DNA from: UBA7672 sp031419455
Lineage (GTDB): Bacteria > Pseudomonadota > Alphaproteobacteria > Caulobacterales > Hyphomonadaceae
Direction: 5' to 3'
Assembly (NCBI GenBank): GCA_031419455.1
Contig: JANOKS010000176.1
Location: forward strand, 4,908-68,907
Length of the DNA: 64,000 nucleotides
Part shown: piece after piece, positions 37,940 to 46,056 of the stretch
Numbering within the stretch: position 1 is the first letter of the stretch
Layout of the letters: every line of letters begins with the position of its first letter
Program-made: the position numbers and the translations under genes
Notes under the pieces: generated by a model
Databases searched by the model: none
What the model was told of the DNA's origin: nothing
What the model saw: the letters and a program-made list of their open reading frames with translations, nothing else

Positions 37940-38842
37940 TCATCCGCGGGCCAGGATGCCGCGGACAGACTGTTCGAGCGCCTGTTCCCACGGGGTCCAG
38001 GCGAGGCGAAGCTGGCGTGTGGCGGTGCGGGACGACAGGCAGGCATTGGCCGGACGCCTCGCCGGGGCGGCAAACGCTTCGGTCGATATCGGCGAGACAT
38101 GCGTAAATGGTCCGCCCTGGCGGTGCGATTCGTCCATGATCGCGCGCGCCATGCTCGCGCGGTCCATCCTCCCGGGCGCCGCCAAGTGGAGGAGGCCGCA
38201 GAGATTGGCGGGAGCCGCATGCTTGCGCCGTGCAATGGCGATGAGGCCCGCGGCGATATCGGGCGCGTAGGTGGGCGGGCCATGCTGGTCATCGACGACG
38301 CGCAATTCAGGGCGCGTTCGGGCGAGGCTGATCATCTTCGATACAAAGTTGTCGCCGAACGCGGAGAACACCCAGCACACACGCACGGTGAGTGCGGCGG
38401 GATTGTCCTCCATCACCGCAATCTCGCCTGCAAGTTTCGACTGGCCATAGACGGACAGCGGGTTGGGCGTGTCCATCTCGTGATAGGCGCCCTCGGTCTT
38501 TCCATCGAACACGCAGTCGGTCGACATGTGCACAAAGCCGATGTCGCGCGCGGCGCAAATGCGGGCGAGGGCGCGGGGGCCGCCGGCGTTGATCGCGAAG
38601 GCGAGGTCCCGCTCCGTCTCAGCCCGGTCGAGATTGTTGTAGGCGCCGGCGTTGATCACGATGTGCGGAGCAGCCGTGTCGATGAAGCGCGCGAGGCTGT
38701 CGGAATCGCGCAGGTCGGCTTCGTCAGATGAGGCCTGAATGAGGGTCAGATCGGTCTCGGTCGCAGCGCAGGACGCGAGGGCTTGCGCGACCTGTCCGTG
38801 CCTTCCGATTGTCGCGATGCGCAATGACGTGTGCGTTGACAT
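37940..38842 (-). CDS. rmlD: dTDP-4-dehydrorhamnose reductase-like SDR
   Basis: 300 residues. The order of motifs is that of RmlD: IGRHGQVAQAL (nucleotide loop), VINAGAYNNLDRAETERD, FVHMSTDCVFDGKTEGAYHEMD, SVYGQSKLAGE (Tyr-x3-Lys) and WVFSAFGDNFVSKM. RmlD makes dTDP-L-rhamnose with RmlA, B and C, none of which is nearby, so either those genes are elsewhere or the substrate differs. GxxGxxA is partly altered (GRHGQV for the usual G-x-x-G-Q-L/V-G), which is close to normal for RmlD. Confidence 0.75.
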   Translation of the reverse strand: MSTHTSLRIATIGRHGQVAQALASCAATETDLTLIQASSDEADLRDSDSLARFIDTAAPHIVINAGAYNNLDRAETERDLAFAINAGGPRALARICAARDIGFVHMSTDCVFDGKTEGAYHEMDTPNPLSVYGQSKLAGEIAVMEDNPAALTVRVCWVFSAFGDNFVSKMISLARTRPELRVVDDQHGPPTYAPDIAAGLIAIARRKHAAPANLCGLLHLAAPGRMDRASMARAIMDESHRQGGPFTHVSPISTEAFAAPARRPANACLSSRTATRQLRLAWTPWEQALEQSVRGILARG

Positions 38843-38941
38843 GGCGTCGTGTCGCATGCTGCGCGTCAACAGCAAAGCGCCATCGACGGCGCTGCGGGAA
38901 GGCCCTAGTTTCTCGAAAACAAGAAACTCCGGGAGTCTTTG

Positions 38942-39451
38942 ATGAAGCGTCGCGTTCTCGCCCTTGCGGCGGCCCTGGTCCTTGCCGGCAGTGGCGCTGT
39001 CGCCGGTCTCACGGCTTCGGCACAGCAAGGAGGGGCGGAGCAGGCGATGAAGGCGACCCGCGCGGCCTGGTTCAAGCACCAGCCGTGGCAGACCAACTTG
39101 CCGGACGTGAAGCGCACGGGCAGCGGTCTTGAGTATGTCGTGATCGCCAGCGGCCCGGCCTCGGGCGCCTCGCCCAAGATCGGCCAGGCAGTGCAGATGT
39201 GGTATGAGGGACGCCTGAATTCGGGCGGCCGCGCCTTCGACTCATCCTTCCAGCGCGGCGCGCCGGACGTCTACGCCGTGGCAGAGATGATCCCCGGCTT
39301 TGCGGAGGCGCTGATGGCGATGAAGCCAGGCGATCGCTGGCTGGTCTACATCCCCACCACGCTTGGCTATGGCGACCGCGGCTATCCCGGCTTGGTCGCC
39401 CCCGGCGAGAACCTGATGTTCGAGATCCTGCTGGTGAGTGCTGCGGGGTAG
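38942..39451 (+). CDS. Exported FKBP-type peptidyl-prolyl isomerase
   Basis: 169 residues from ATG after GGGAG. The signal MKRRVLALAAALVLAGSGAVAG is followed by a short linker and an FKBP domain: VQMWYEGRLNSGGRAFDSSFQRG, MIPGFAEALMAMKPGDRWLVYIPTTLGYGDRGYPG and MFEILLV. Folding helper in the periplasm. Some positions of the active site differ from FkpA/FkbP (for example VYAVAEMIPGF), but the hydrophobic pocket is preserved. Confidence 0.88.
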   Translation: MKRRVLALAAALVLAGSGAVAGLTASAQQGGAEQAMKATRAAWFKHQPWQTNLPDVKRTGSGLEYVVIASGPASGASPKIGQAVQMWYEGRLNSGGRAFDSSFQRGAPDVYAVAEMIPGFAEALMAMKPGDRWLVYIPTTLGYGDRGYPGLVAPGENLMFEILLVSAAG

Positions 39452-39472
39452 GGCGAGATCCGCGCTTAGCGC

Positions 39473-39622
39473 GGCCCCATCCGTCACGCTTTGCGTGCCA
39501 CCTTCCCCAGCTTCGCTGGGGCAGGACTTTCTTCACGCGGCGAGGGGAAGTCCTCCCTAGCCGAAGGCGGGGGAGGTGGCCGCGAAGCGGCCGGAGAGGG
39601 CTACCCGCAAAGCGGGCGGATG
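39473..39622. repeat. GGGGGAGGTGGCC-type dispersed repeat, copy 1
   Basis: Runs CCGTCACGCTTTGCG, a CCCCAGCTTCGCTGGGG hairpin, GGGGAAGTCCTCCCT, GGCGGGGGAGGTGGCCGCG, GAAGCGGCCGGAGAGGGCT and GCAAAGCGGGCGGATG. The same ordered blocks occur at 50333-50500, 58572-58656 and 63667-63765. Palindromic and non-coding, always between genes. Confidence 0.85.
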
Positions 39623-39626
39623 TGGC

Positions 39627-40595
39627 CTACGCCAACGAAGCGTCCAGCTTCTTGCAAGCATCCAGCAGCCCGCGCACCGCAGTGACGCTCTTCTCGAACA
39701 TCGCTTTCTCGTCGCCGTTGAGGTCGAATTCGATGATGCGTTCGACGCCGCCGGCGCCGATCACGCAGGGGACGCCGACATAGAGGTCGGAGACGCCGTA
39801 CTGGCCGGTGAGGTTGGCGGCCACGGGCAGCACGCGCTTCTTGTCCTTGAGGTAGGACTTGGCCATCGCGACGGCGCTCTCAGCCGGCGCGTAGAAGGCC
39901 GACCCGGTCTCCAGCAGGGCGACGATCTCGCCGCCGCCGCCGCGCGTGCGCTTCACCATCGCGTCGAGCTCTTCCTGCGTGAAGAAGCCCTGCTTGATGC
40001 AATCGGGCAGCGGCACGCCGCCGATCGAGGAGTGGCGCACCATCGGCACCATGTCGTCGCCATGTCCGCCAAGCGTCCAGGCCTTCACGTCCTCGATCGA
40101 GATGCCGGTTTTTTCCGAGAGGAAGTAGGCGAAGCGGGCGCTATCCAGAACGCCGGCCATGCCGACGACGTGGCTGGTCGGGAGCCCCGAGAACTTCTGC
40201 AGCGCCCACACCATCGCGTCGAGCGGGTTGGTGATGCAGATGACGAACGCTTTAGGGCAGTGCTGCGCGATGGCGGTGCCGACCGACTTCATCACGCCGA
40301 GATTGATGCCGATGAGATCATCGCGGCTCATGCCCGGCTTGCGCGGCACGCCGGCGGTCACGATCACCACGTCCGATCCGGCGATGACGGCATATTCGTC
40401 GAGCGAGCCGCCCGAGAGCTTGCCGTCCTTGCCATAGACGGCGGCAGCTTCGGCGATGTCGAGGCCCTTGCCCTTTGCAATGCCGCCCTTCATGTCGACC
40501 AGAACGATGTCGCCCAGCTCTTCGCGCGAACAGACGTGGGCCAGCGTGCCGCCGATCATGCCGGCGCCGATGAGGGCGATCTTGCTTCGGGCCAT
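39627..40595 (-). CDS. mdh: Malate dehydrogenase
   Basis: 322 residues. Lactate-like malate dehydrogenase of the TCA cycle (malate to oxaloacetate with NAD). GAGMIGGTLAHV binds NAD, Asp in LVDMKGG selects NAD, RKPGMSRDDL is the mobile loop, ITNPLDAMVW and the catalytic His in LGGHGDDMVPM are in place. In relatives mdh often precedes sucCD; here it is about 11 kb away and on the other strand. Confidence 0.97.
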   Translation of the reverse strand: MARSKIALIGAGMIGGTLAHVCSREELGDIVLVDMKGGIAKGKGLDIAEAAAVYGKDGKLSGGSLDEYAVIAGSDVVIVTAGVPRKPGMSRDDLIGINLGVMKSVGTAIAQHCPKAFVICITNPLDAMVWALQKFSGLPTSHVVGMAGVLDSARFAYFLSEKTGISIEDVKAWTLGGHGDDMVPMVRHSSIGGVPLPDCIKQGFFTQEELDAMVKRTRGGGGEIVALLETGSAFYAPAESAVAMAKSYLKDKKRVLPVAANLTGQYGVSDLYVGVPCVIGAGGVERIIEFDLNGDEKAMFEKSVTAVRGLLDACKKLDASLA

Positions 40596-40706
40596 GGATA
40601 CGTCTCCTGCGCGTGCGGCGGGGCCACGCCCCGGAAATCGACGCGGGGACGGTTAGCGCAACGGGAGCAGAGGGGCAATGCGTCGCGAACGACGCGCCGG
40701 CGAGAG

Positions 40707-41168
40707 CTACTCCACCTGGGTAATCAACAGCCCGTAGGCGCAAGTCTCGGCCTTGCAGTCGACCATGCGAACCTGGAGCGTCATGTTCCGGACGATGCCC
40801 GTGGGCTTGTCCAGCACAGAGCGGTATTCGGATGCCGGGATGTGCAGGACGGGAGCATTGTCGGGCGCGTCGTCCAGATCGATCTCCGTGCCGTCCGCCT
40901 CCAGCGCGACAAGGTCGATATTGCCCGCGTCGTCGTCGGCGATCGCATTGACGTAATACTCGACCGTGGCGTCACCCGGCAGCGTGATCGAGACGACTTC
41001 CCCCGTCTTGATCTCGCCGAACCGGATGTCGCCAAGGGGTTCGTGCGTCGTCACCAGCTTCAGAAGCCCGGCGATTTCCTTGCGGGAATCTTCGGAGAGC
41101 TTTCCAGCGCCGGCCAGAGGCGCTGCCAGCAGGACCAGCGTCGCAGCAGCAGTCACGCGCAGTTTCAT
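40707..41168 (-). CDS. Small exported protein, tandem paralogue A
   Basis: 153 residues. A signal peptide (MKLRVTAAATLVLLAAPLAGA) leads to a mature domain made of short beta strands: VVSITLPGDATVEYYVNAIADDD, DIDLVAL-type strand, DAPVLHIPASEY, MTLQVRMVDCKAETCAYGLLI. Two cysteines in DCKAETC probably pair. The neighbouring gene encodes a protein of the same plan with DCETETC. It resembles the compact beta domains that follow secreted peptidases, but no family is certain. Transcribed 10 nt downstream of its paralogue. Confidence 0.65.
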   Translation of the reverse strand: MKLRVTAAATLVLLAAPLAGAGKLSEDSRKEIAGLLKLVTTHEPLGDIRFGEIKTGEVVSITLPGDATVEYYVNAIADDDAGNIDLVALEADGTEIDLDDAPDNAPVLHIPASEYRSVLDKPTGIVRNMTLQVRMVDCKAETCAYGLLITQVE

Positions 41169-41178
41169 GGCAAGGCCC

Positions 41179-41622
41179 CTACTCGTCGGCCGCATAAAGT
41201 CCCACGCCGACGACGCAGGTCTCCGTTTCGCAATCGATCAGTTCGACAACGACGTGTAGTTCGTCGCCCGACTCTCCCGGCAGGATCACGAGGATGGGCG
41301 TCGCGTCATCTTCATCGTCGCCGTCGACCGGGTCCTCAACGGCATCGTGCGCAAAGAGATCGATATCGTAGCAGTCGTCGTCGCAGGCGCTGTACACATA
41401 GTAGGTCGTGTCCGGATCGATCTCGAAGACGAACTCGGTGCTCGCGTCGATTTCAAGCTCTTCGAGCTGGATACTGCCCACCAGCGTCTCGCTCGGGTCG
41501 GCGAATTCATCGATCAGCCCGCGGACATAGTCGTTGACGGTCTGATCCTGCGCCAGCGCGAATGGCGCGGCGATTGCGGCAAGCGCAGCAGCGCAGGCCA
41601 GCAAAGGCATGTTCATCTTCAT
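41179..41622 (-). CDS. Small exported protein, tandem paralogue B
   Basis: 147 residues; signal MKMNMPLLACAAALAAIAAPFALAQ (ALA-Q cut). Very acidic: the mature part has FVFEIDPDTTYYVYSACDDDCYDIDLFAHD, DPVDGDDEDDATPILVILPG, and ends VVVELIDCETETCVVGVGLYA. Same strand order as the next gene, with a conserved final Cys-x4-Cys, plus an extra CDDDC pair that could bind a metal such as calcium or form a disulfide. Unknown function. Confidence 0.65.
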   Translation of the reverse strand: MKMNMPLLACAAALAAIAAPFALAQDQTVNDYVRGLIDEFADPSETLVGSIQLEELEIDASTEFVFEIDPDTTYYVYSACDDDCYDIDLFAHDAVEDPVDGDDEDDATPILVILPGESGDELHVVVELIDCETETCVVGVGLYAADE

Positions 41623-41697
41623 GTGGTGTCCGTCCCTCAGTTGCCGGACGTTCCGCCATTCGAAAGCCAAGTCAATCCGCGCGCTGCAGGGTAGCGG

Positions 41698-42783
41698 CTA
41701 ATTGACGGGCTCTGCCGCCTGTTCGCGCTCGGCAGCGAGATAGTCCGCCGAGGCCATTTCGTGCAGGCGGCTTGCGGTGCGCTGGAATTCAAACGCGCCA
41801 TCGCCGGAGCTGTAGAGTTCGTCCGGCGGCGCATCGGCCGACATCAGGAGCTTGGTTTTCGATTCGTAGAGCGCATCGACCAGCGTCACGAAGCGAGCGG
41901 CCCATGTGCGCTCGTCCTTGCCCATGCGCGGCACGCGATCGACCAGCACGGTAGGATAGTGGCGGGCAAGCTGGAGATAGTCGGCGGCGCCAAGTGGCTG
42001 CTTGCACAGCTCGTCGAAGGTGAAGCGCGCTGCGCCCATCGCCTGGCGCGGGACATGGAGCTTGCGGCCGGCGACATCGAGCGTCTCGGGGACAGGCGCC
42101 GCGCCGGCGGTCAGGCGGACAAAGGCAGCGTCCATCGCGGCGTCTGATTCCCTGCCCAGCGGCGTGTAGTAGACGGGGGCCGCCGTGAGGCGCTCCAGGC
42201 GATAATCGCGCGCGGCCTTCAGCTCCAGCACATCCACTTCCTGCTCCAGCCTGCGGATGAAGGGCAGGAAGAGTTCGCGGTTGATGCCGTTGGTGTAGAG
42301 GTCCGACGGCTTGCGGTTGGACGTCGCCACGATGGTGACGCCGCGCTCGAACAGCTGCTCGAACAGGCGGCTGAGGATCATTGCGTCGGCAATCTGGGTG
42401 ACGTGGAATTCGTCGAAGCACAGCACGCGCGCCGTGTCTGCAATGTGCTTCGCAGCTGGCGCGATCGGGTCGCCCGATCCGGTCTTGCGCCAGTCGAAGA
42501 TGAAGGCGTGGGTATCCAGCATGAAGTCGTGGAAGTGGACGCGGCGCTTGTCCTTGATGGCCAGCGCCTCGAAGAACATGTCCATCAGCATCGACTTGCC
42601 GCGGCCAACGGCGCCCCAGATGTAGAGCCCGCGCGTGGGCCTTGCCGAGCCGAACCAGCCGCGCGAGGCGGTGAGCGCCCTGGCCAGCGCATCGAGCCGC
42701 TCCACGGCGTCCGCCTGGGCCGGATCAGCCGTCAGCCGCCCGGCGGCCAGGCGTTCGGAGTAGAGCTGTTTCACGCGCGTCAT
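41698..42783 (-). CDS. zapE: Cell division protein ZapE (AFG1-like ATPase)
   Basis: 361 residues. AAA-type ATPase: Walker A GAVGRGKSMLMD, Walker B VLCFDEFHV, sensor TSNRKPSDLYTNG, and RFTFDELCKQPLGAADYLQLA near the end. ZapE associates with the Z ring and is related to mitochondrial AFG1, which acts on respiratory complexes. The closing segment LKSKTKLLMSADAPP-like (SKTKLLMSADAP) and ELYSSGDGAFEFQRTASRL is typical of the family. Confidence 0.93.
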   Translation of the reverse strand: MTRVKQLYSERLAAGRLTADPAQADAVERLDALARALTASRGWFGSARPTRGLYIWGAVGRGKSMLMDMFFEALAIKDKRRVHFHDFMLDTHAFIFDWRKTGSGDPIAPAAKHIADTARVLCFDEFHVTQIADAMILSRLFEQLFERGVTIVATSNRKPSDLYTNGINRELFLPFIRRLEQEVDVLELKAARDYRLERLTAAPVYYTPLGRESDAAMDAAFVRLTAGAAPVPETLDVAGRKLHVPRQAMGAARFTFDELCKQPLGAADYLQLARHYPTVLVDRVPRMGKDERTWAARFVTLVDALYESKTKLLMSADAPPDELYSSGDGAFEFQRTASRLHEMASADYLAAEREQAAEPVN

Positions 42784-42839
42784 TCAGGTTCGCGCATAGC
42801 GGGGAAAGGGCAGGCAGGGAAAGCGGTTTCGCGTCGCGG

Positions 42840-43271
42840 TCAGCCGGCGACCGATTGCGACGTCGCGCCCGGCATCAGGCTGTTGAGGAAATCACGGAAC
42901 AGCTCCGGCCGGCGCACGAAGTCGGCCAGCGGCAGGTCTTCCTTGCCGACGGCCTTCGGCGCGCAATCGACGCCGGCGCGAACCAGGCTGCGCATGACGT
43001 CGTCGCGCTTGTCGCTTGCGGAGACGATGGCGACGCGGAAGCGGCCCATGCTGGCGATACGGGTGACAGTGGCGTCCTCATCGGTCGAGTCCGGCAGCAT
43101 CAGGTCGATCACGACCAGGTCGAAGCGCTCAAGCCGCAGCTTGCGCTCGGCGTCCAGCAGGGTCGTGGCGATGACAAGGTCGATGCCGTAGCGGCGGCGC
43201 GAGGCTGCAGCTGCTGCTGCGGCCAGAAGCTCGCCGGCACGGGCGTGATCCTCCACCCAAAGTACTTTCAT
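42840..43271 (-). CDS. Stand-alone response-regulator receiver protein
   Basis: 143 residues from ATG (MKVLWVEDHARAGE). Receiver fold: acidic pair VEDH, phospho-acceptor Asp56 in VVIDLMLPDSTDEDA, Ser84 in IVSASDKRDD and Lys106 in CAPKAVGKED. No output domain follows, so it probably acts by protein contact. Divergent from the acyltransferase gene; no cognate kinase is adjacent. Confidence 0.85.
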   Translation of the reverse strand: MKVLWVEDHARAGELLAAAAAAASRRRYGIDLVIATTLLDAERKLRLERFDLVVIDLMLPDSTDEDATVTRIASMGRFRVAIVSASDKRDDVMRSLVRAGVDCAPKAVGKEDLPLADFVRRPELFRDFLNSLMPGATSQSVAG

Positions 43272-43437
43272 CTCAGTTTCCCCAAGTCCGGCGGGCATGC
43301 AAAGACCCAACCGGCAGACTGGCGCTGAAGCGCCGCGCACACATTTCGCCAGCGCGAATTGTGTGCAACACAGTTTTCGCGCGCGAACCGTTACGAATGG
43401 TTAACAGCACGGACCGATCCTTTGGCGACAAAAATCG

Positions 43438-44367
43438 GTGAACCCACAGCCGGTGAACAATGTGACCCATCCGGAATCTCCTGTCGCTGATGTAGGCCTG
43501 TCGGCCTTCATTGACCCCGAAATGGGCGATGGACACATAGTTGATATCCTGATCGAGGAAAGATGCCCCACATGGGTTACGCACTGGTCGTGGCCGGCTG
43601 TGCGCCCAATCCTCTTCCAGCTGCTCGGATACAGGAAGGCCCTGCGCTGGGCCGACGACATCAGGCAGATCAATTCGGGGGCTGCGTGCTTTGCCTATCT
43701 CGACCGGGTTCTGGGCCTGAAAGTGACCAGCAGCGGCCTTGAAAAAGTCCCGCGCACCGGCAAGGCTATGATCGTCTCCAACCACCCGACCGGCCTTGCC
43801 GATGGTTCGATCGCGCTGGCTGCGTTGTCGGACATCCGCACCGATATCGAGATCATGGCCAACGCTGACGCCTGCCGCATCAATCCACGCTTTGCCGAGG
43901 TGATCATCCCGGTGGAGTGGGTGCAGGACAAGCGCTCGATGCAGAAAACGCGCGAGACGCTGCGGCGTACCAGCGCGACATTTGCGAACGAGCGCCTGCT
44001 GATGATCTTTCCATCCGGCGCTCTGGCGCAAATGCGCGAGGGCAGGCTGGTGGACGAACCCTGGCATCAGACCGCAGTGAGCCTTGCGCGCAAGAGCAAG
44101 ACGCCGGTGACGCCGCTGCATATCGCAAGCCGCAATTCGAAGCTCTACTACACCTTCTGCGGGCTCAACCGCGAGTTGCGCGACATCACGCTGTTCCATG
44201 AGCTGCTCAACAAGAAGGGCGCGCGCGCGCACCTCACATTCGGGCCGCAGATCCCGTGGGAGCATCTGGCAGGCGATCCGCAGGCAGTGACGGACCGGCT
44301 GCGCGAGTATGTCGATCACCAGCTGCCAAAGGACCCCGAGCGTCCATTCGAGCCGCTACGCGGCTAG
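43438..44367 (+). CDS. PlsC-like lysophospholipid acyltransferase
   Basis: 309 residues from a GTG; a GTG five codons later is an alternative. The acyltransferase catalytic motif is IVSNHPTGLADGS (H-x4-D) in the middle, followed by FANERLLMIFPSGALAQM and TPVTPLHIA. The layout matches 1-acylglycerol-phosphate-type and ornithine-lipid-type acyltransferases of the inner membrane; the true acceptor is unknown. A strong hairpin with GC-rich stem follows. Confidence 0.75.
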   Translation: MNPQPVNNVTHPESPVADVGLSAFIDPEMGDGHIVDILIEERCPTWVTHWSWPAVRPILFQLLGYRKALRWADDIRQINSGAACFAYLDRVLGLKVTSSGLEKVPRTGKAMIVSNHPTGLADGSIALAALSDIRTDIEIMANADACRINPRFAEVIIPVEWVQDKRSMQKTRETLRRTSATFANERLLMIFPSGALAQMREGRLVDEPWHQTAVSLARKSKTPVTPLHIASRNSKLYYTFCGLNRELRDITLFHELLNKKGARAHLTFGPQIPWEHLAGDPQAVTDRLREYVDHQLPKDPERPFEPLRG

Positions 44368-44407
44368 GCACGCCATCGCGAGCATTCATCCGCTTTCAGG
44401 CAGGTAA

Positions 44408-44434
44408 GGGGGCGGGTCCTGCCACCCGCCCCTT
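44408..44434. terminator. Bidirectional terminator-like hairpin
   Basis: GGGGCGGGT and ACCCGCCCC flank a 6-nt loop CCTGCC, giving a 9-bp perfect stem. It lies between convergent genes. The 3' U-tract is short on either strand (CTTCCGTTT), so efficiency is uncertain. Confidence 0.5.
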
Positions 44435-44452
44435 CCGTTTCGGCCCGGCATG

Positions 44453-45865
44453 TCAAGCCGTTGTTTCGCGCGGCGCAGGAGGCGGGGTCCGGCCGACGCC
44501 GTACCAATCCAGCTTGCGTGTCATCCACATCGTGCCAGCAATCGCGAGGAACGAAGCGATGGAGCCCACCAGCAGGGCGTAGTCTTCCTGCCGCAGCAGC
44601 ACGTAGATCAGGCCGTAGAGCATCGAGAATACGCCCAGCGCCTTCACCGCCGCCATGCGGGAGCCGAATACCGATCCTGCGTAAAGCGATAGCGCCAGCA
44701 CGGTGCCGACGGCAGCGGTGAGGAAGCCCGTGTTGAACCCCGCCACTTCCGAAATCGACAACAGCAGCATGTAGAAGATCGTCTGCGCCAGTCCGACGAG
44801 CACGTATTGCGCCGGGTGCGCCCGGCGGCCACTCGTCACCTCGAACAGGAAGTAGGTGAGAAAGACGAGGCCGATGAACATCGGCGCGTATTTCAGCGCA
44901 CGGTCAACGCTCTGGTACGGGCTGGCTTCATCGATCAGGCTTGCGCCCGGACTCATGAGCCGGTCGAACCACAGGTCGGCGCCGGCGCCCGGAACGCCCC
45001 GGGCGAGGAACGGGATGCGCCAGTTGGCGGAGAACGCGTTCGCCTTAACCTCGCGCGTATCCGGCAGGACGCCGCTGTCGAAGCTCGGCGCGCCCCAGTT
45101 TCCGGCGAGGGCGATGGTCGTGTCGCGGGCGAACGTGGCGAGCGAGATGTTCTGCGCGCCCGACACGTTCAGCATGGCCTGCACGGGAAGCGTTGCCGAT
45201 GCAGGTTGCTCCGTCCATCCGAGCGGCGCGCCGAGAACCCGCAATGTCTGGTTCGGCTGGTCGTCGGAATCGGTCCTGTCGAACTCGACGGGGGCAACCT
45301 CCAGCGGCCGTCCTGCGACGGCTATCTGCGCGTCCTTTGCGCCGCGCAGGTCGCTGACATTCATCACGATCCGCGCATCGCTCCAGCGCAGCACGGCGCC
45401 GGATGGAGCTTCGGCGGCGATACGGTCCGTGTTGAACGTGGCGGTGAAGTTCGCGGCGACGTTGTAGACCGGAACCTGCTGCAGGCCGCGTTTCCGGATC
45501 TCTGTTGCAAGCTCGGCATTCGCCTGGCCTGTTTCGGCATAGAGAATCATGTGGCCTGGCCTGCGGCGCATCTGATTCACGTTGGCGAGGGAGACGACCG
45601 TTTCCTCGTCAAACGGCACGATGATCACCGGCCCCATCAGGTTCTGCGATCCTGCCTGCAGCGACGTCACGTCCATGATGGCAGTCTGGGCGGCCATCGC
45701 ACGGGAGGTGAAGATCATGTAGACGAAGCCCGCTGGCACGGCCATCGACAGCGCCAATGCGCACACCAGCATCAATTTCAGTCCGAACGATCTCTGCGGC
45801 AAAAGCCGTCCAAGATCGAAGCCGCCGCCCCCACTGGGGCTGGCGCCTGTAGTTGAGTCCGACAT
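44453..45865 (-). CDS. creD: CreD-family inner-membrane protein
   Basis: 470 residues. One N-terminal membrane helix (LKLMLVCALALSMAVPAGFVYMI), a large periplasmic region containing MGPVIIVPFDEET and VLRWSDARIVMNVSDLRG, and about five C-terminal helices (APMFIGLVFLTYFLFEVTSGRRAHPAQYVLVGLA onward). This is the CreD architecture (inner-membrane protein of the CreBC stress and beta-lactam regulon in enterobacteria). No CreBC genes are here, so regulation must differ. Confidence 0.9.
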   Translation of the reverse strand: MSDSTTGASPSGGGGFDLGRLLPQRSFGLKLMLVCALALSMAVPAGFVYMIFTSRAMAAQTAIMDVTSLQAGSQNLMGPVIIVPFDEETVVSLANVNQMRRRPGHMILYAETGQANAELATEIRKRGLQQVPVYNVAANFTATFNTDRIAAEAPSGAVLRWSDARIVMNVSDLRGAKDAQIAVAGRPLEVAPVEFDRTDSDDQPNQTLRVLGAPLGWTEQPASATLPVQAMLNVSGAQNISLATFARDTTIALAGNWGAPSFDSGVLPDTREVKANAFSANWRIPFLARGVPGAGADLWFDRLMSPGASLIDEASPYQSVDRALKYAPMFIGLVFLTYFLFEVTSGRRAHPAQYVLVGLAQTIFYMLLLSISEVAGFNTGFLTAAVGTVLALSLYAGSVFGSRMAAVKALGVFSMLYGLIYVLLRQEDYALLVGSIASFLAIAGTMWMTRKLDWYGVGRTPPPAPRETTA

Positions 45866-46056
45866 GGCGTCCCTGTTCCTTCTAGTCGGCGAGGGCGCAG
45901 GGAAGGCGGGCGCACAGGCGGAAATACGATGCGAGTCAAGGCATCTCGAAGGCGATTGCGGCGAAACCCGCACGCATGGTGTTTGCGATTCCAAATCGTT
46001 AAGTGACGGCTTAGGGTTGCGGCGCGGGCGTGGCGGAATCGGATGGGTCACCGGCA

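Noticed and set aside
43391..43404. CtrA-like site TTAC-N6-TTAA between the receiver and acyltransferase genes
   Set aside because: The spacer is 6 nt rather than 7 and one half-site has a mismatch; too weak to report.
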